A stretch of 64,000 bases of DNA from Caulobacter sp. FWC2 (GTDB taxonomy: Bacteria > Pseudomonadota > Alphaproteobacteria > Caulobacterales > Caulobacteraceae). This document shows, piece after piece, positions 1 to 6,319 of the stretch. The position numbers and the translations under genes were made by a program. The notes below the pieces were generated by a model that was not told where the DNA came from, searched no databases, and saw only the letters and a list, made by a program, of their open reading frames with translations. The first letter of the stretch is position 1. The number at the start of each line of letters is the position of its first letter. The stretch covers positions 1,364,001 through 1,428,000 of the forward strand of contig NZ_PEBF01000001.1 in NCBI RefSeq assembly GCF_002742625.1. Direction: 5' to 3'.

Positions 1-59
1 TTGGCAGGTGCGGTCATTGCTACCGCCAAGACCAGGCCGAGAATCAGGGCTCGCTTCAT
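1..59 (-). CDS. Truncated secreted protein (signal peptide only)
   Basis: Only the first 19 codons lie in the window. They read MKRALILGLVLAVAMTAPA, a classical signal peptide with a positive N-terminus, hydrophobic core and small residues before a likely cleavage site. An AGGAGGGG ribosome site sits 5 bases upstream of the ATG at 57-59. The leader resembles that of the secreted moron protein at 26265-26618 (MRALILGISIAMTASVALA), so the two may be related. The function of the mature protein cannot be judged because it lies left of the window. Confidence 0.6.
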   Translation of the reverse strand, partial: MKRALILGLVLAVAMTAPA

Positions 60-113
60 TCGCCCCTCCTAGGGGGATAAGGGGAGTGGCGGCCTCCAAG
101 AGCGTCAGGGAGG

Positions 114-305
114 CTAGTCTTTAGACCTGAGCGCGATCAGCGCCTTGATGACGCGGTCAGCCTGCCCCTCAACAGACCAAATAATCCAGAACGCCAGGGT
201 CAGGGCGGTGAAAAACCAATGCCATGGAGAATGCGGACCAGTGGCGAAAACCGCAGTTGCGACGATGGGGAATGCCATCGAGGCCGCGAAGTCGTTGCGT
301 GACAT
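114..305 (-). CDS. Small membrane protein, 63 aa
   Basis: The protein has one or two hydrophobic stretches (about residues 9-22 and 29-45) and a basic, charged C-terminus, so it is probably an inner-membrane peptide. A GGAAGG/GGTGG ribosome site precedes the ATG. It lies in the leftward, repressor-side arm of the prophage, between the repressor gene and the truncated secreted protein. Genes in this position are often expressed in the lysogen. No family is recognised, and roles in superinfection exclusion or lysogenic conversion are only possibilities. Confidence 0.55.
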   Translation of the reverse strand: MSRNDFAASMAFPIVATAVFATGPHSPWHWFFTALTLAFWIIWSVEGQADRVIKALIALRSKD

Positions 306-334
306 TCCACCCGCCTTCCAGCCGCTATGCGGCG

Positions 335-637
335 CTAGCTGACCTTGAGTAGGGCCTTGGCGATCTCGACGACCTGAGCCTTCTGTGTGCTGCTCATCTT
401 GTCGTAGAAGTCCCAGATCTCTTCCGAGGCCTGGGCTTTCGGATCGACCTTCAGAAGGTCAGCCGGTTCGCAACCGAGCGCGTCGGCGGCGCGCTCCAGG
501 AATTCTTGATCGTACTTCCGGGTGCCCTTCTCGATCCTAGACAGGTTGCCCTGGTTGATCTGGACACGCTCGGCGAGCTGGACCTGCGACAGGCCGCGGT
601 GCTTCCGCCATTCGCGAATGAAGTGAGATTGTCCCAT
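335..637 (-). CDS. CI-like phage repressor, XRE-family HTH, 100 aa
   Basis: The N-terminal half is a lambda-repressor-type helix-turn-helix: residues about 5-60 contain REWRKHRGLSQVQLAERVQI followed by NQGNLSRIEKG, the canonical XRE core. The C-terminal 40 residues (QASEEIWDFYDKMSSTQKAQ and onward) look like a short helical oligomerisation tail. There is no LexA/CI-type autoprotease domain, so RecA-stimulated self-cleavage is not expected. ATG at 637 is chosen, and an in-frame ATG at 643 is equally near the start of the HTH. Neither has a good ribosome site, so the message may be leaderless. It is divergent from the Cro-like gene at 731, with operator dyads between them. Confidence 0.85.
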   Translation of the reverse strand: MGQSHFIREWRKHRGLSQVQLAERVQINQGNLSRIEKGTRKYDQEFLERAADALGCEPADLLKVDPKAQASEEIWDFYDKMSSTQKAQVVEIAKALLKVS

Positions 638-681
638 GGGCATATTGTGCCCGTGGCGACGTTCTGCCCCGATATCTCGGC

Positions 682-727
682 TGACATATTCCGCTTGCAT
701 CAAAATATGTCCATGTGACATATTCCG
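682..727. promoter_or_regulatory. Lysis-lysogeny operator region between repressor and Cro genes
   Basis: The 12-mer TGACATATTCCG occurs twice, at 682-693 and 716-727. The second copy forms the right half of a perfect dyad, ATATGTC (705-711)-N5-GACATAT (717-723), a 19-bp palindrome with the spacing expected for an HTH dimer. The first copy supplies a lone half-site. The dyad ends 7 bases before the cro-like ATG, so binding there should block rightward transcription or initiation. Assignment as repressor/Cro operators is inference from position and symmetry. Confidence 0.75.
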
Positions 728-730
728 AGT

Positions 731-925
731 ATGACGCTCGACCAGCATATGACCGACCACAAGCTCACCGATGCGAAGCTGGCCGAAATGGTCGGCGTGA
801 CCCAGCCGCACATCTGGCGCATCCGAAAGCGTAAGGCCAGGCCGTCGCCCGACGTAGCCAAGCGCATCGAGGGCGTCACGGGAATTCCTGCGTCCGAACT
901 CGTGTTCGTCGACGTGGCGCGGTGA
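731..925 (+). CDS. Cro-like HTH regulator, 64 aa
   Basis: This small protein is essentially a single helix-turn-helix: residues 11-36 read as two helices around KLAEMVGVTQPHIWRIRKRK, matching the YdaS/Cro class. It is divergent from the CI-like gene and starts 4 bases after the repeated 12-mer at 716-727. In lambdoid switches the gene in this position competes with the repressor for the same operators to allow lytic growth. That role is inferred. Confidence 0.8.
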   Translation: MTLDQHMTDHKLTDAKLAEMVGVTQPHIWRIRKRKARPSPDVAKRIEGVTGIPASELVFVDVAR

Positions 926-932
926 AGGCAAG

Positions 933-1316
933 CTAGATGCCCCTGCACCCCCCACAAGCCTCGCAGGCCCGTTCCAACTCCTTGATCGCCATGATCGGTG
1001 AGGGCGCTCCCTCGCGGGGTCGTAGCGCCTTCAAGCTGGCGACGGCCCGCCGCATGTTCACGCCGCAACGCGCGGTGTCGAGCTGCGTTGGCCGGTTGGT
1101 GGCCAGGATCGACGCCAGCGCCAGCCGCACGGCGGGCGCTTCGGATCGGTCGGAGGGGAACTTTAGAACGGTCGCGGCGGGTTCTGACATGTCCCAGACT
1201 CGCGGCTCTGGTTGCGCCAATTCCGGACGTGACGGCGTTAACGAATTCACTCGTTTTGGGTTCGCTGGGGCCTTGGTCCTGACAGGCACGATGTCGAATA
1301 CGCTGACGCGCGGCAT
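933..1316 (-). CDS. Hypothetical phage protein, 127 aa
   Basis: The start ATG at 1314-1316 has a strong GGGGGAAG ribosome site. The C-terminal half (from about residue 43) is a compact helical region (LKFPSDRSEAPAVRLALASI, GVNMRRAVASLKAL) ending with two close cysteines (CEACGGC). An internal ATG at 1190 would give an 85-residue version. The gene is leftward, back to back with the cro-like gene end, and lies directly downstream of the next two leftward genes. No family is recognised. A longer rightward frame also crosses this region but has poorer protein-like composition. Confidence 0.5.
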   Translation of the reverse strand: MPRVSVFDIVPVRTKAPANPKRVNSLTPSRPELAQPEPRVWDMSEPAATVLKFPSDRSEAPAVRLALASILATNRPTQLDTARCGVNMRRAVASLKALRPREGAPSPIMAIKELERACEACGGCRGI

Positions 1317-1370
1317 TGCTTCCCCCAACCCGAAGGCGAGCGAGCAACAGACCAGTCGCAACCAATACGG

Positions 1371-1607
1371 TCAAGCCTTCGCGGTTTCGGCCAGCTTCGT
1401 GAAGAAGGCCTGGAGCACGTCCTTCACTTCGGAATGGGTTTCGGAGGCGGTGTTGGCCTTCTCGCGGGCCTCGATGTCGAGGACGTGGCCTTTGACGTTC
1501 ATCGCCGCGACGGCCTGCCGCGATTTCGGCAGTGCGCGGATGATGGAGTCGGCCAGCGCCGTCACGACGCCTAGCGCGATCTCGTCTCTCTCGGGTTCTT
1601 CGGTCAT
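1371..1607 (-). CDS. Hypothetical phage protein, 78 aa
   Basis: The predicted protein is a well-formed helical polypeptide beginning MTEEPERDEIALGVVTALAD and ending FFTKLAETAKA, with acidic and basic residues spaced as in a small soluble phage protein. ATG at 1607 is preferred, and upstream in-frame starts add only a low-quality leader. It lies in a leftward block of three genes between cro and the rightward early operon. No domain is recognised. Confidence 0.55.
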   Translation of the reverse strand: MTEEPERDEIALGVVTALADSIIRALPKSRQAVAAMNVKGHVLDIEAREKANTASETHSEVKDVLQAFFTKLAETAKA

Positions 1608-1850
1608 GGCGCCGCTTATTGGCGCGAGCATTGCCGAAAACAACGCACCTGACGTGGCCGTTCATAGTGAACGACAACCCACCGTCGAAAATGGCCGTTT
1701 CGCCGCACCTTCGCGTCCCGAGATCGGGGCCTGACGATGGGCAGGGGGCAATCACACAACCAGATCGACCGGAAAGCCGCTCCCCCGGCTGGCTGCGTCG
1801 CGGCGCGCGGGGGCTTGGCCTTACCCGCTGGGAATGGACCCCGCGCGTCT
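1608..1850. other. Stretch without a convincing gene
   Basis: Leftward frames across this stretch are open but arginine-rich, and the best candidate starts at a TTG at 1955-1957. No dyad or promoter could be assigned with confidence. Confidence 0.3.
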
Positions 1851-2096
1851 TCACCCTCCAACACCTTTGCCGGCGTCGCCTTCCCTCTGACGACGGCAAT
1901 TGCGCGCGGCCCGATTGGTCCCTCCCGCCGCGTCCGGGTCGCGCGCACCCACTTCAAAGGCGGCTCCCATCAGCCGGCTAGCCATGACGCGGCCCGCATG
2001 GGCGCGAGCGGCCAGCTCGTCGGAGCGTCGCTGATCCTCGGCCGCCTGGGTCGCGTATCCGATGACCCTCAGCCAGTCCCCACCACTCATCACCAT
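1851..2096 (-). CDS. Hypothetical phage protein, 81 aa
   Basis: The N-terminal 45 residues form an amphipathic helix-rich segment (SGGDWLRVIGYATQAAEDQR, then ELAARAHAGRVMASRLMGAA), followed by an arginine/glycine-rich tail of lower quality. ATG at 2094-2096 or 2088-2090 are both possible, each with only a weak purine-rich site upstream. It is the first gene of the leftward block and is divergent from the early operon that starts at 2202, so the space between holds a likely divergent promoter. The tail overlaps an alternative leftward frame. Confidence 0.4.
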   Translation of the reverse strand: MVMSGGDWLRVIGYATQAAEDQRRSDELAARAHAGRVMASRLMGAAFEVGARDPDAAGGTNRAARNCRRQREGDAGKGVGG

Positions 2097-2201
2097 CCCG
2101 CCCACACCGCGCGGCCCGCCTGCCGCGACGGGGGGACAATCCCCCTTTTGAGTTTCCGCGTCGCGTTCGAACAAAAACCCAAAATGAACAGGCTCGCCTA
2201 G

Positions 2202-2663
2202 ATGACGAAAATCCGCGAACCGCTGTCGGTCGCCGATGCGATCACCGAGATTGCTAAGACGGTCGGCTGGGAAGAATCCGCCGCCATCGTCGGCCTCACC
2301 GTCCGTACGATCGCCTACTGGTCGGACCCGGAAGATCCGCGTGAGCCGAAGCTTTCGCAGGCCCTGGCGCTAGACGCTGCCTATCGCGCCAAGACCAAGA
2401 GCGACTATGCGCCCGTCCAGGCCGCGTACGCCTATCAGCTCGACGTGCTGCAGGCGCCAGTCGGCAATCGTGAGCAGCTTCGCCAGATCGTCGGCGAGTT
2501 GGTCAAGGAGGCTGGGGAGGCCGTGTGCGCGGTGCTCCACGCCAGCGACAACCCCGATCCGAAGGCTGAGCGCGAGGCCATTCGCGAACTCGATGAAGCC
2601 GCCGAAGTCATCGGCCGCGCCCGCGCCGCCATCGTGCCGTTCCCGAAGGCCGCTGCGTCATGA
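2202..2663 (+). CDS. HTH phage regulatory protein, 153 aa, first gene of early operon
   Basis: Residues about 14-45 form a helix-turn-helix (VGWEESAAIVGLTVRTIAYW), with the turn at the GLT motif. The remainder is mostly helical and acidic, including an NPDPKAEREAIRELDEAAEV segment that could oligomerise. It opens the rightward early operon and overlaps the next gene by 4 bases (ATGA). Its position resembles CII-type or early regulator genes of other temperate phages, but no named family is certain. Confidence 0.7.
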   Translation: MTKIREPLSVADAITEIAKTVGWEESAAIVGLTVRTIAYWSDPEDPREPKLSQALALDAAYRAKTKSDYAPVQAAYAYQLDVLQAPVGNREQLRQIVGELVKEAGEAVCAVLHASDNPDPKAEREAIRELDEAAEVIGRARAAIVPFPKAAAS

Positions 2664-2943
2664 CCCCGGTAGCCGTCACCGTCACCCGCCACGCCAAGAA
2701 GCGCGTGCATCAGCGGTTGGGCCTGCCGAGCCGCGCCGTGGTTCGCGCCGCCGCCCGCGCCCTCCGCGCCGGCCTCTCCAGCCGTGAAGTCGGCAAGGAG
2801 CTTCGGATCACCTCGACGCCAAGGCTGGCCAGAACGCTGAGATTTTCCGGGTCTACAGGGGCGCTGTCTTCGCGTTTGCCGTCGTCGGCGACACCGCATC
2901 GCTCATCACCGCTTGGCCCCTGAGCAAGGAGCTTCAGCCGTGA
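2660..2943 (+). pseudogene. Frameshifted small phage protein
   Basis: The gene starts inside the previous stop (ATGA) with VTRHAKKRVHQRLGLPSRAV, typical of a small phage protein of about 90 residues. After the codons for GKELR (to 2806) the original frame degenerates. The frame beginning at 2806 continues convincingly as DHLDAKAGQNAEIFRVYRGA, then FAFAVVGDTASLITAWPL, stopping at 2941-2943. Restoring one base, for example an extra G in the CGG-ATC junction, would give one continuous protein whose two halves match the usual layout: basic N-terminus, then a beta-rich end with TAWPL. This is either a real mutation or a sequencing error in a G run. Programmed slippage is less likely because no slippery heptamer is present. 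Confidence 0.7.
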
Positions 2944-3032
2944 GCCGCATCCGCTGGTCCCGCATAGCCGCGATCGCCGCCGCCATCGGCCTCTGGATCC
3001 TCATCGTCATCGCCGTCCGACACTTCGTCTAG
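2940..3032 (+). CDS. Tiny membrane peptide, 30 aa
   Basis: A GTG overlapping the preceding TGA (GTGA) opens a 30-codon frame: SRIRWSRIAAIAAAIGLW, then ILIVIAVRHFV. It has a basic N-terminus and one hydrophobic helix, the shape of a single-pass inner-membrane peptide. Translational coupling to the upstream frame through the 4-base overlap supports expression. No function can be assigned. Confidence 0.5.
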   Translation: MSRIRWSRIAAIAAAIGLWILIVIAVRHFV

Positions 3033-3094
3033 CGGCCAGGCCCAAGCGCTCGGGGGCCTTCAAGACCGACGCACAAGGAGAGGGGCTTTCTCTC

Positions 3095-3364
3095 ATGTCT
3101 GACGACACTACCCCGCACGCCGACGTTCTCGGCCAAACCGCCCAGGCGCAAATCAAGTCCATCATCGACCGCGTCGAGCGTCTGGCCGCCGAAGAGGCCG
3201 AAATCCGCGAACAGAAGAAGGAGGTCTACGCGGAGGCCAAGGGTAACGGATTCAACGTCCAGATCCTGAAGGCCGTGGTCCGCCTTCGCAAGGTCGATCC
3301 GGCCAAGCGTCAAGAGGCTGACGCCATCCTCGACCTTTATCTCAGCGCCATCGGGGAGATCTAG
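3095..3364 (+). CDS. GapR-like nucleoid protein (DUF2312), phage-encoded
   Basis: The 89-residue protein matches the DUF2312 family along its whole length: STAQ-like start, IKSIIDRVERLAAEEAEIRE, the diagnostic VYAEAKGNGFNVQILKAVVR, then a C-terminal EADAILDLYLSAIGEI. Caulobacter GapR is a coiled-coil tetramer that clamps overtwisted DNA ahead of replication and transcription and stimulates type II topoisomerases. Here it is an early phage gene with an AGGAGAGG ribosome site just upstream. It is probably a second copy beside the host gene, either helping phage DNA relieve supercoils or competing with the host protein. Family assignment is firm; the role in the phage is inferred. Confidence 0.92.
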   Translation: MSDDTTPHADVLGQTAQAQIKSIIDRVERLAAEEAEIREQKKEVYAEAKGNGFNVQILKAVVRLRKVDPAKRQEADAILDLYLSAIGEI

Positions 3365-3367
3365 GTC

Positions 3368-3832
3368 ATGACCACGATCGCATACCGCGACGGCGTCCTG
3401 GCGGCGGACACTCAATCCACCTGCGGCAACCATCGTCAGCCTGGAGAGGCAATAAAGGTGGCCGTCGGGCCGATGGGCCTCGGCACCGCCTGCGGTAGCG
3501 CCGCCTTCTGTGAGACTTGGCTGGCCTGGGTTCGTGGCGATGAGCCTGAGCGCCCGGTTCCGGAACGCGCCGATGAGCACGGCGGTGACTGCGGCATCCT
3601 AATCCATCGGGACGGACGACTTCAGCTGTTCGAGCACAACGGCGCGCATTTTCCGGCGGGTGCCTACTTCGCCGAAGGCACGGGCATGGGGCCTGCCCTC
3701 GGCGCGCTCTACCATGGGGCCACCGCAGAGCAGGCGATCGAGGCGGCTATCGCGCTGGACGTCTTCTCCGGCGGTCGGGTCATGGCTGTTCGCCTAGCCG
3801 ATATTCCGGCCACCCAGGCGGAGGCCGCATAG
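3368..3832 (+). CDS. Proteasome/HslV-like Ntn hydrolase homologue, phage early protein
   Basis: The protein begins MTTIAYRDGVLAADTQSTCG, the strand pattern of proteasome beta and HslV subunits (T-T-I-ay-dGvvlAaD). It continues with a glycine-rich core (MGLGTACGSAAF) and FAEGTGMGPALGALYHGATA, which resembles the G-SG-A helix region. The Thr directly after Met would be the N-terminal nucleophile after Met removal. At 154 residues it is shorter than HslV (about 175). Such phage Ntn proteins have no established function, and protease activity is unproven. It lies in the early operon 4 bases after the gapR-like gene. Confidence 0.75.
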   Translation: MTTIAYRDGVLAADTQSTCGNHRQPGEAIKVAVGPMGLGTACGSAAFCETWLAWVRGDEPERPVPERADEHGGDCGILIHRDGRLQLFEHNGAHFPAGAYFAEGTGMGPALGALYHGATAEQAIEAAIALDVFSGGRVMAVRLADIPATQAEAA

Positions 3833-4105
3833 ATGTCCGCCGCCGTCCACACCACTCCCAAGGCCGCCGTCGGCGTGGACGGCGCACAGCAGCGTTCATG
3901 GCTTTCGGCGGTCGGGGAGGAGCTTCGCCTTCTCTTTGGTCGCCGGACTCCGACGCCGCACGAGGCGGCTCAAGTTCTGGGCCGAGCCGCCGCTGCAAAG
4001 CGCCAGCGCGACAACCTCACGCTTGAGGAGCGTAAGGCCGACAAGATCGCCCAGCTTCGCGCCGAATGCGACGCGGGCTTGGTCTGTGGACGGCCGCGCC
4101 AATGA
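3833..4105 (+). CDS. Hypothetical early protein, 90 aa
   Basis: The N-terminus is low complexity. The C-terminal 60 residues are strongly helical and basic (RSWLSAVGEELRLLFGRRTP, then AAAAKRQRDNLTLEERKADK). It starts immediately after the previous stop and overlaps the rusA-like gene by 4 bases, so it is part of a coupled operon. No family is recognised. Confidence 0.6.
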   Translation: MSAAVHTTPKAAVGVDGAQQRSWLSAVGEELRLLFGRRTPTPHEAAQVLGRAAAAKRQRDNLTLEERKADKIAQLRAECDAGLVCGRPRQ

Positions 4106-4488
4106 TCACCTTCAGCCTGCCGTTTCCGCCCGGCGTCAACAACCTCTATCCACAGGTCAAGACCAAGACCGGCTTTCGGCGGATCACGTCCAAGGAATAC
4201 GCGGTCTGGCAGAAGGCGGCCGGCTTGATGGTTCCTCGCCAAGCGAAGGGCGCAGCGCCGCAGTGGTTCCGCGTCGCGCTGTCCTTCGACCGGCCCGACA
4301 AGGGCAACCGCGTAGACCTGGACGGCAGGATCAAGGTTGTCCTCGACCTTCTGAAGAAGACCGGCGTCATCGCCGACGACCGCTGGAACGACGGAATGAC
4401 CGTCGCGTGGTCCTCGCCCTGCACGGCGCCCGTCTATCCCACCCAACCCATGGTCCAGGTGACCATTGAGCCCCTGGAGGCCGCATGA
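4102..4488 (+). CDS. rusA: RusA-family Holliday junction resolvase
   Basis: The protein starts ITFSLPFPPGVNNLYPQ, the RusA N-terminal strand with its conserved PPG..N segment. It carries the metal-binding acidic motif NRVDLDGRIKVVLDLLKKTG followed by VIADDRW. RusA enzymes are small dimeric nucleases that cut four-way junctions during recombination-dependent phage replication. The size (128 residues) fits the family. ATG at 4102 overlaps the upstream stop, and a longer in-frame start at 4066 is rejected because it adds unrelated residues. Confidence 0.92.
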   Translation: MITFSLPFPPGVNNLYPQVKTKTGFRRITSKEYAVWQKAAGLMVPRQAKGAAPQWFRVALSFDRPDKGNRVDLDGRIKVVLDLLKKTGVIADDRWNDGMTVAWSSPCTAPVYPTQPMVQVTIEPLEAA

Positions 4489-4967
4489 GCCCCGAACTTC
4501 GCAGCTTCATGTACCAGAAGCGCGGCGCGGGTGTGCCGTGGCATCACATCGCCGTCATGGCCGGAAAGCCGCTTTCGCTCTTCGCACCGTACATCGCCCT
4601 AGAGCGCGGCTACGCGGCCACGAAGGCAAAGCGCGATGCTGAGACCGAGGAGGCCAAGGCTAAGAAGCGGACTAAGGCTCCGGTCCCCGGCGAGATCTTC
4701 GTTCCGCCGCCCATCATGCCTGCACTCGCTGAGGAAATCGCGGGCCTCTACGGCGTCACCGTGAGCGACATCATGGGGATTAAGCGCGTGCGAGGCATAT
4801 CCCTCGCCCGCCAACACCTCATGTGGGTCCTGACCCAAGACGCGAAGTTCTCGACGTCCAAGGTTGGGCAATTCCTCGCCGGCCGCGACCATTCCACCGT
4901 CCTGTATGGCGCCAAGAAGCACGCCGAACGCTTGGCTGGCCTTGGCAAGGGGAGGGCTGCGGCTTGA
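4485..4967 (+). CDS. DnaA domain IV-like DNA-binding protein (first copy)
   Basis: The C-terminal half (residues about 85-150) matches the DnaA domain IV fold: LAEEIAGLYGVTVSDIMG, RGISLARQHLMWVL, and the signature helix-turn-helix VGQFLAGRDHSTVLYGAKK, equivalent to the FgGRDHsTV DnaA-box recognition motif. There is no AAA+ ATPase domain. The N-terminal 70 residues are basic and helical, with a WHHIAVMAGKP segment that may be a second HTH. It should bind DnaA boxes or related sites without firing them, as a replication modulator. It is coupled by overlaps to rusA upstream and the methyltransferase downstream. Confidence 0.88.
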   Translation: MSPELRSFMYQKRGAGVPWHHIAVMAGKPLSLFAPYIALERGYAATKAKRDAETEEAKAKKRTKAPVPGEIFVPPPIMPALAEEIAGLYGVTVSDIMGIKRVRGISLARQHLMWVLTQDAKFSTSKVGQFLAGRDHSTVLYGAKKHAERLAGLGKGRAAA

Positions 4968-6319
4968 AGTCCGTCACCATCCACCACGGCGACAGCCGCG
5001 ACGTCCTGAAGGGCCTCGCCGACAACTCGATCGACAGCGTCGTGACGGATCCGCCGTACGCCCTGGTTTCGATCGTGAAGCGCTTCGGCGGCAAGAACGC
5101 TTCGGCCGCCAAGAGCGAGGGGGCCAGTGGCGTCTACAAGCGCGCGTCTGCTGGCTTCATGGGCCAGACCTGGGACACGGGCGAGACCGCCTTTGATCCC
5201 GAGTTCTGGGTCGAGGTGATGCGCGTGCTCAAGCCGGGCGGCCACCTGATCGCGGCCAGTGCGACGCGCACCTATCACCGCCTGGCCGTGGCGATCGAGG
5301 ACGCCGGGTTCGAGATCCGCGATATGATCAGCTGGCTGTACGGCTCGGGCTTTCCCAAGTCCCACGACGTCAGCAAGGGCATCGACAAGGCGAATGGTGA
5401 CGCCCGCCCGGTGACCGGCTCAAGGCTATCGGAGGGCGGTCGCGGCGGCTCTACAGCATCGGTCGGCCAGTCGCTTATTGACGCCGGCCGCGTGATTGAG
5501 ATCACGGCGGCGGCCTCGGCGGCCTCGGCGGCCTCGGCGGCTTGGGAAGGCTGGGGCACCGCCCTCAAGCCCGCCTGCGAGCCTTGGGTTCTAGCCCGCA
5601 AGCCGCTGGGCGGTACGGTCGCGGCCAACGTGCTCGAGCACGGAACCGGCGCGCTCAACATCGACGCGTGCAGGGTCGAAGCGCCGCAAGGCCTGACGGG
5701 CGGTGGAAGTCGTCACGGATCTCCGCTCCACATGGACCGCGCGGCTGGCATCAATCGGGTTAACGAGCGCTCTGAAGCGCACGTCGCCGGGCGCTGGCCT
5801 GCCAACGTAATCCACGACGGCAGCGACGAGGTGGTTGACGCCTTCCCGGACGCTCCTGGTCAACAAGGCGATCTAAACCCCACCGGCCGCGCGCGGCCAA
5901 CGAAGACCTGCCTTGGCGATATGGCGCCCCCGCTGGCGTCCGCCGCGCGCGGCGACAGCGGGTCTGCAGCCCGCTTCTTCTACAGCGCCAAGGCCGATGC
6001 AGACGACCGCCTGGGCTCCAAGCACCCGACAGTCAAGCCGATCGACCTGATGCGCTACCTCTGCCGGCTGGTGACGCCGCCCGGCGGTGTCGTGCTGGAT
6101 CCGTTTGCGGGTTCGGGCTCAACCGGCGTCGCCGCAATGCTGGAGGGCTTCGAGTCCATCCTGATCGAACGCGAGGCGGCGTACGTCGCCGACATCGAGC
6201 GCAAGGTCGCCTTCTACCGGGGCGAGGGCCGGCTGGCCGCCCAGGAGAAGGGAAGGGTTGGATCCGAGTCCGCCGATGCGCTCCCTCTCTTCGCTAATGG
6301 GACAGGAGAAGCGGCATGA
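4964..6319 (+). CDS. Beta-class DNA methyltransferase (N6-adenine or N4-cytosine)
   Basis: Catalytic motif IV DPPY is at residues 29-32, and the AdoMet motif I, VVLDPFAGSGSTGVAAM, lies near the C-terminus after HPTVKPIDLMRYL. That order defines the beta class. TTG at 4964 is the chosen start: it overlaps the upstream stop, has AAGGGGAGGG upstream and leaves the methylase fold intact. The central region contains a four-unit alanine-serine repeat from 9-bp tandem DNA repeats near 5513-5545. No partner restriction enzyme is seen, so it is an orphan methylase that may protect phage DNA or mimic host control by the cell-cycle methylase CcrM. The target sequence cannot be read from the protein. Confidence 0.92.
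   Translation: MKSVTIHHGDSRDVLKGLADNSIDSVVTDPPYALVSIVKRFGGKNASAAKSEGASGVYKRASAGFMGQTWDTGETAFDPEFWVEVMRVLKPGGHLIAASATRTYHRLAVAIEDAGFEIRDMISWLYGSGFPKSHDVSKGIDKANGDARPVTGSRLSEGGRGGSTASVGQSLIDAGRVIEITAAASAASAASAAWEGWGTALKPACEPWVLARKPLGGTVAANVLEHGTGALNIDACRVEAPQGLTGGGSRHGSPLHMDRAAGINRVNERSEAHVAGRWPANVIHDGSDEVVDAFPDAPGQQGDLNPTGRARPTKTCLGDMAPPLASAARGDSGSAARFFYSAKADADDRLGSKHPTVKPIDLMRYLCRLVTPPGGVVLDPFAGSGSTGVAAMLEGFESILIEREAAYVADIERKVAFYRGEGRLAAQEKGRVGSESADALPLFANGTGEAA

Noticed and set aside
937..1734. Long rightward frame of 265 codons
   Set aside because: It overlaps two leftward genes with better protein-like composition and lacks a ribosome site or recognisable domain.
1616..1957. Leftward open frame of 113 codons starting at a TTG
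   Set aside because: A GGGAG site precedes it, but the product is arginine-rich, overlaps the end of the better candidate at 1851-2096, and looks like a shadow.
4146..4154. CTATCCACA, one base from a DnaA box
   Set aside because: It falls inside the rusA coding sequence and a single near-match is expected by chance.
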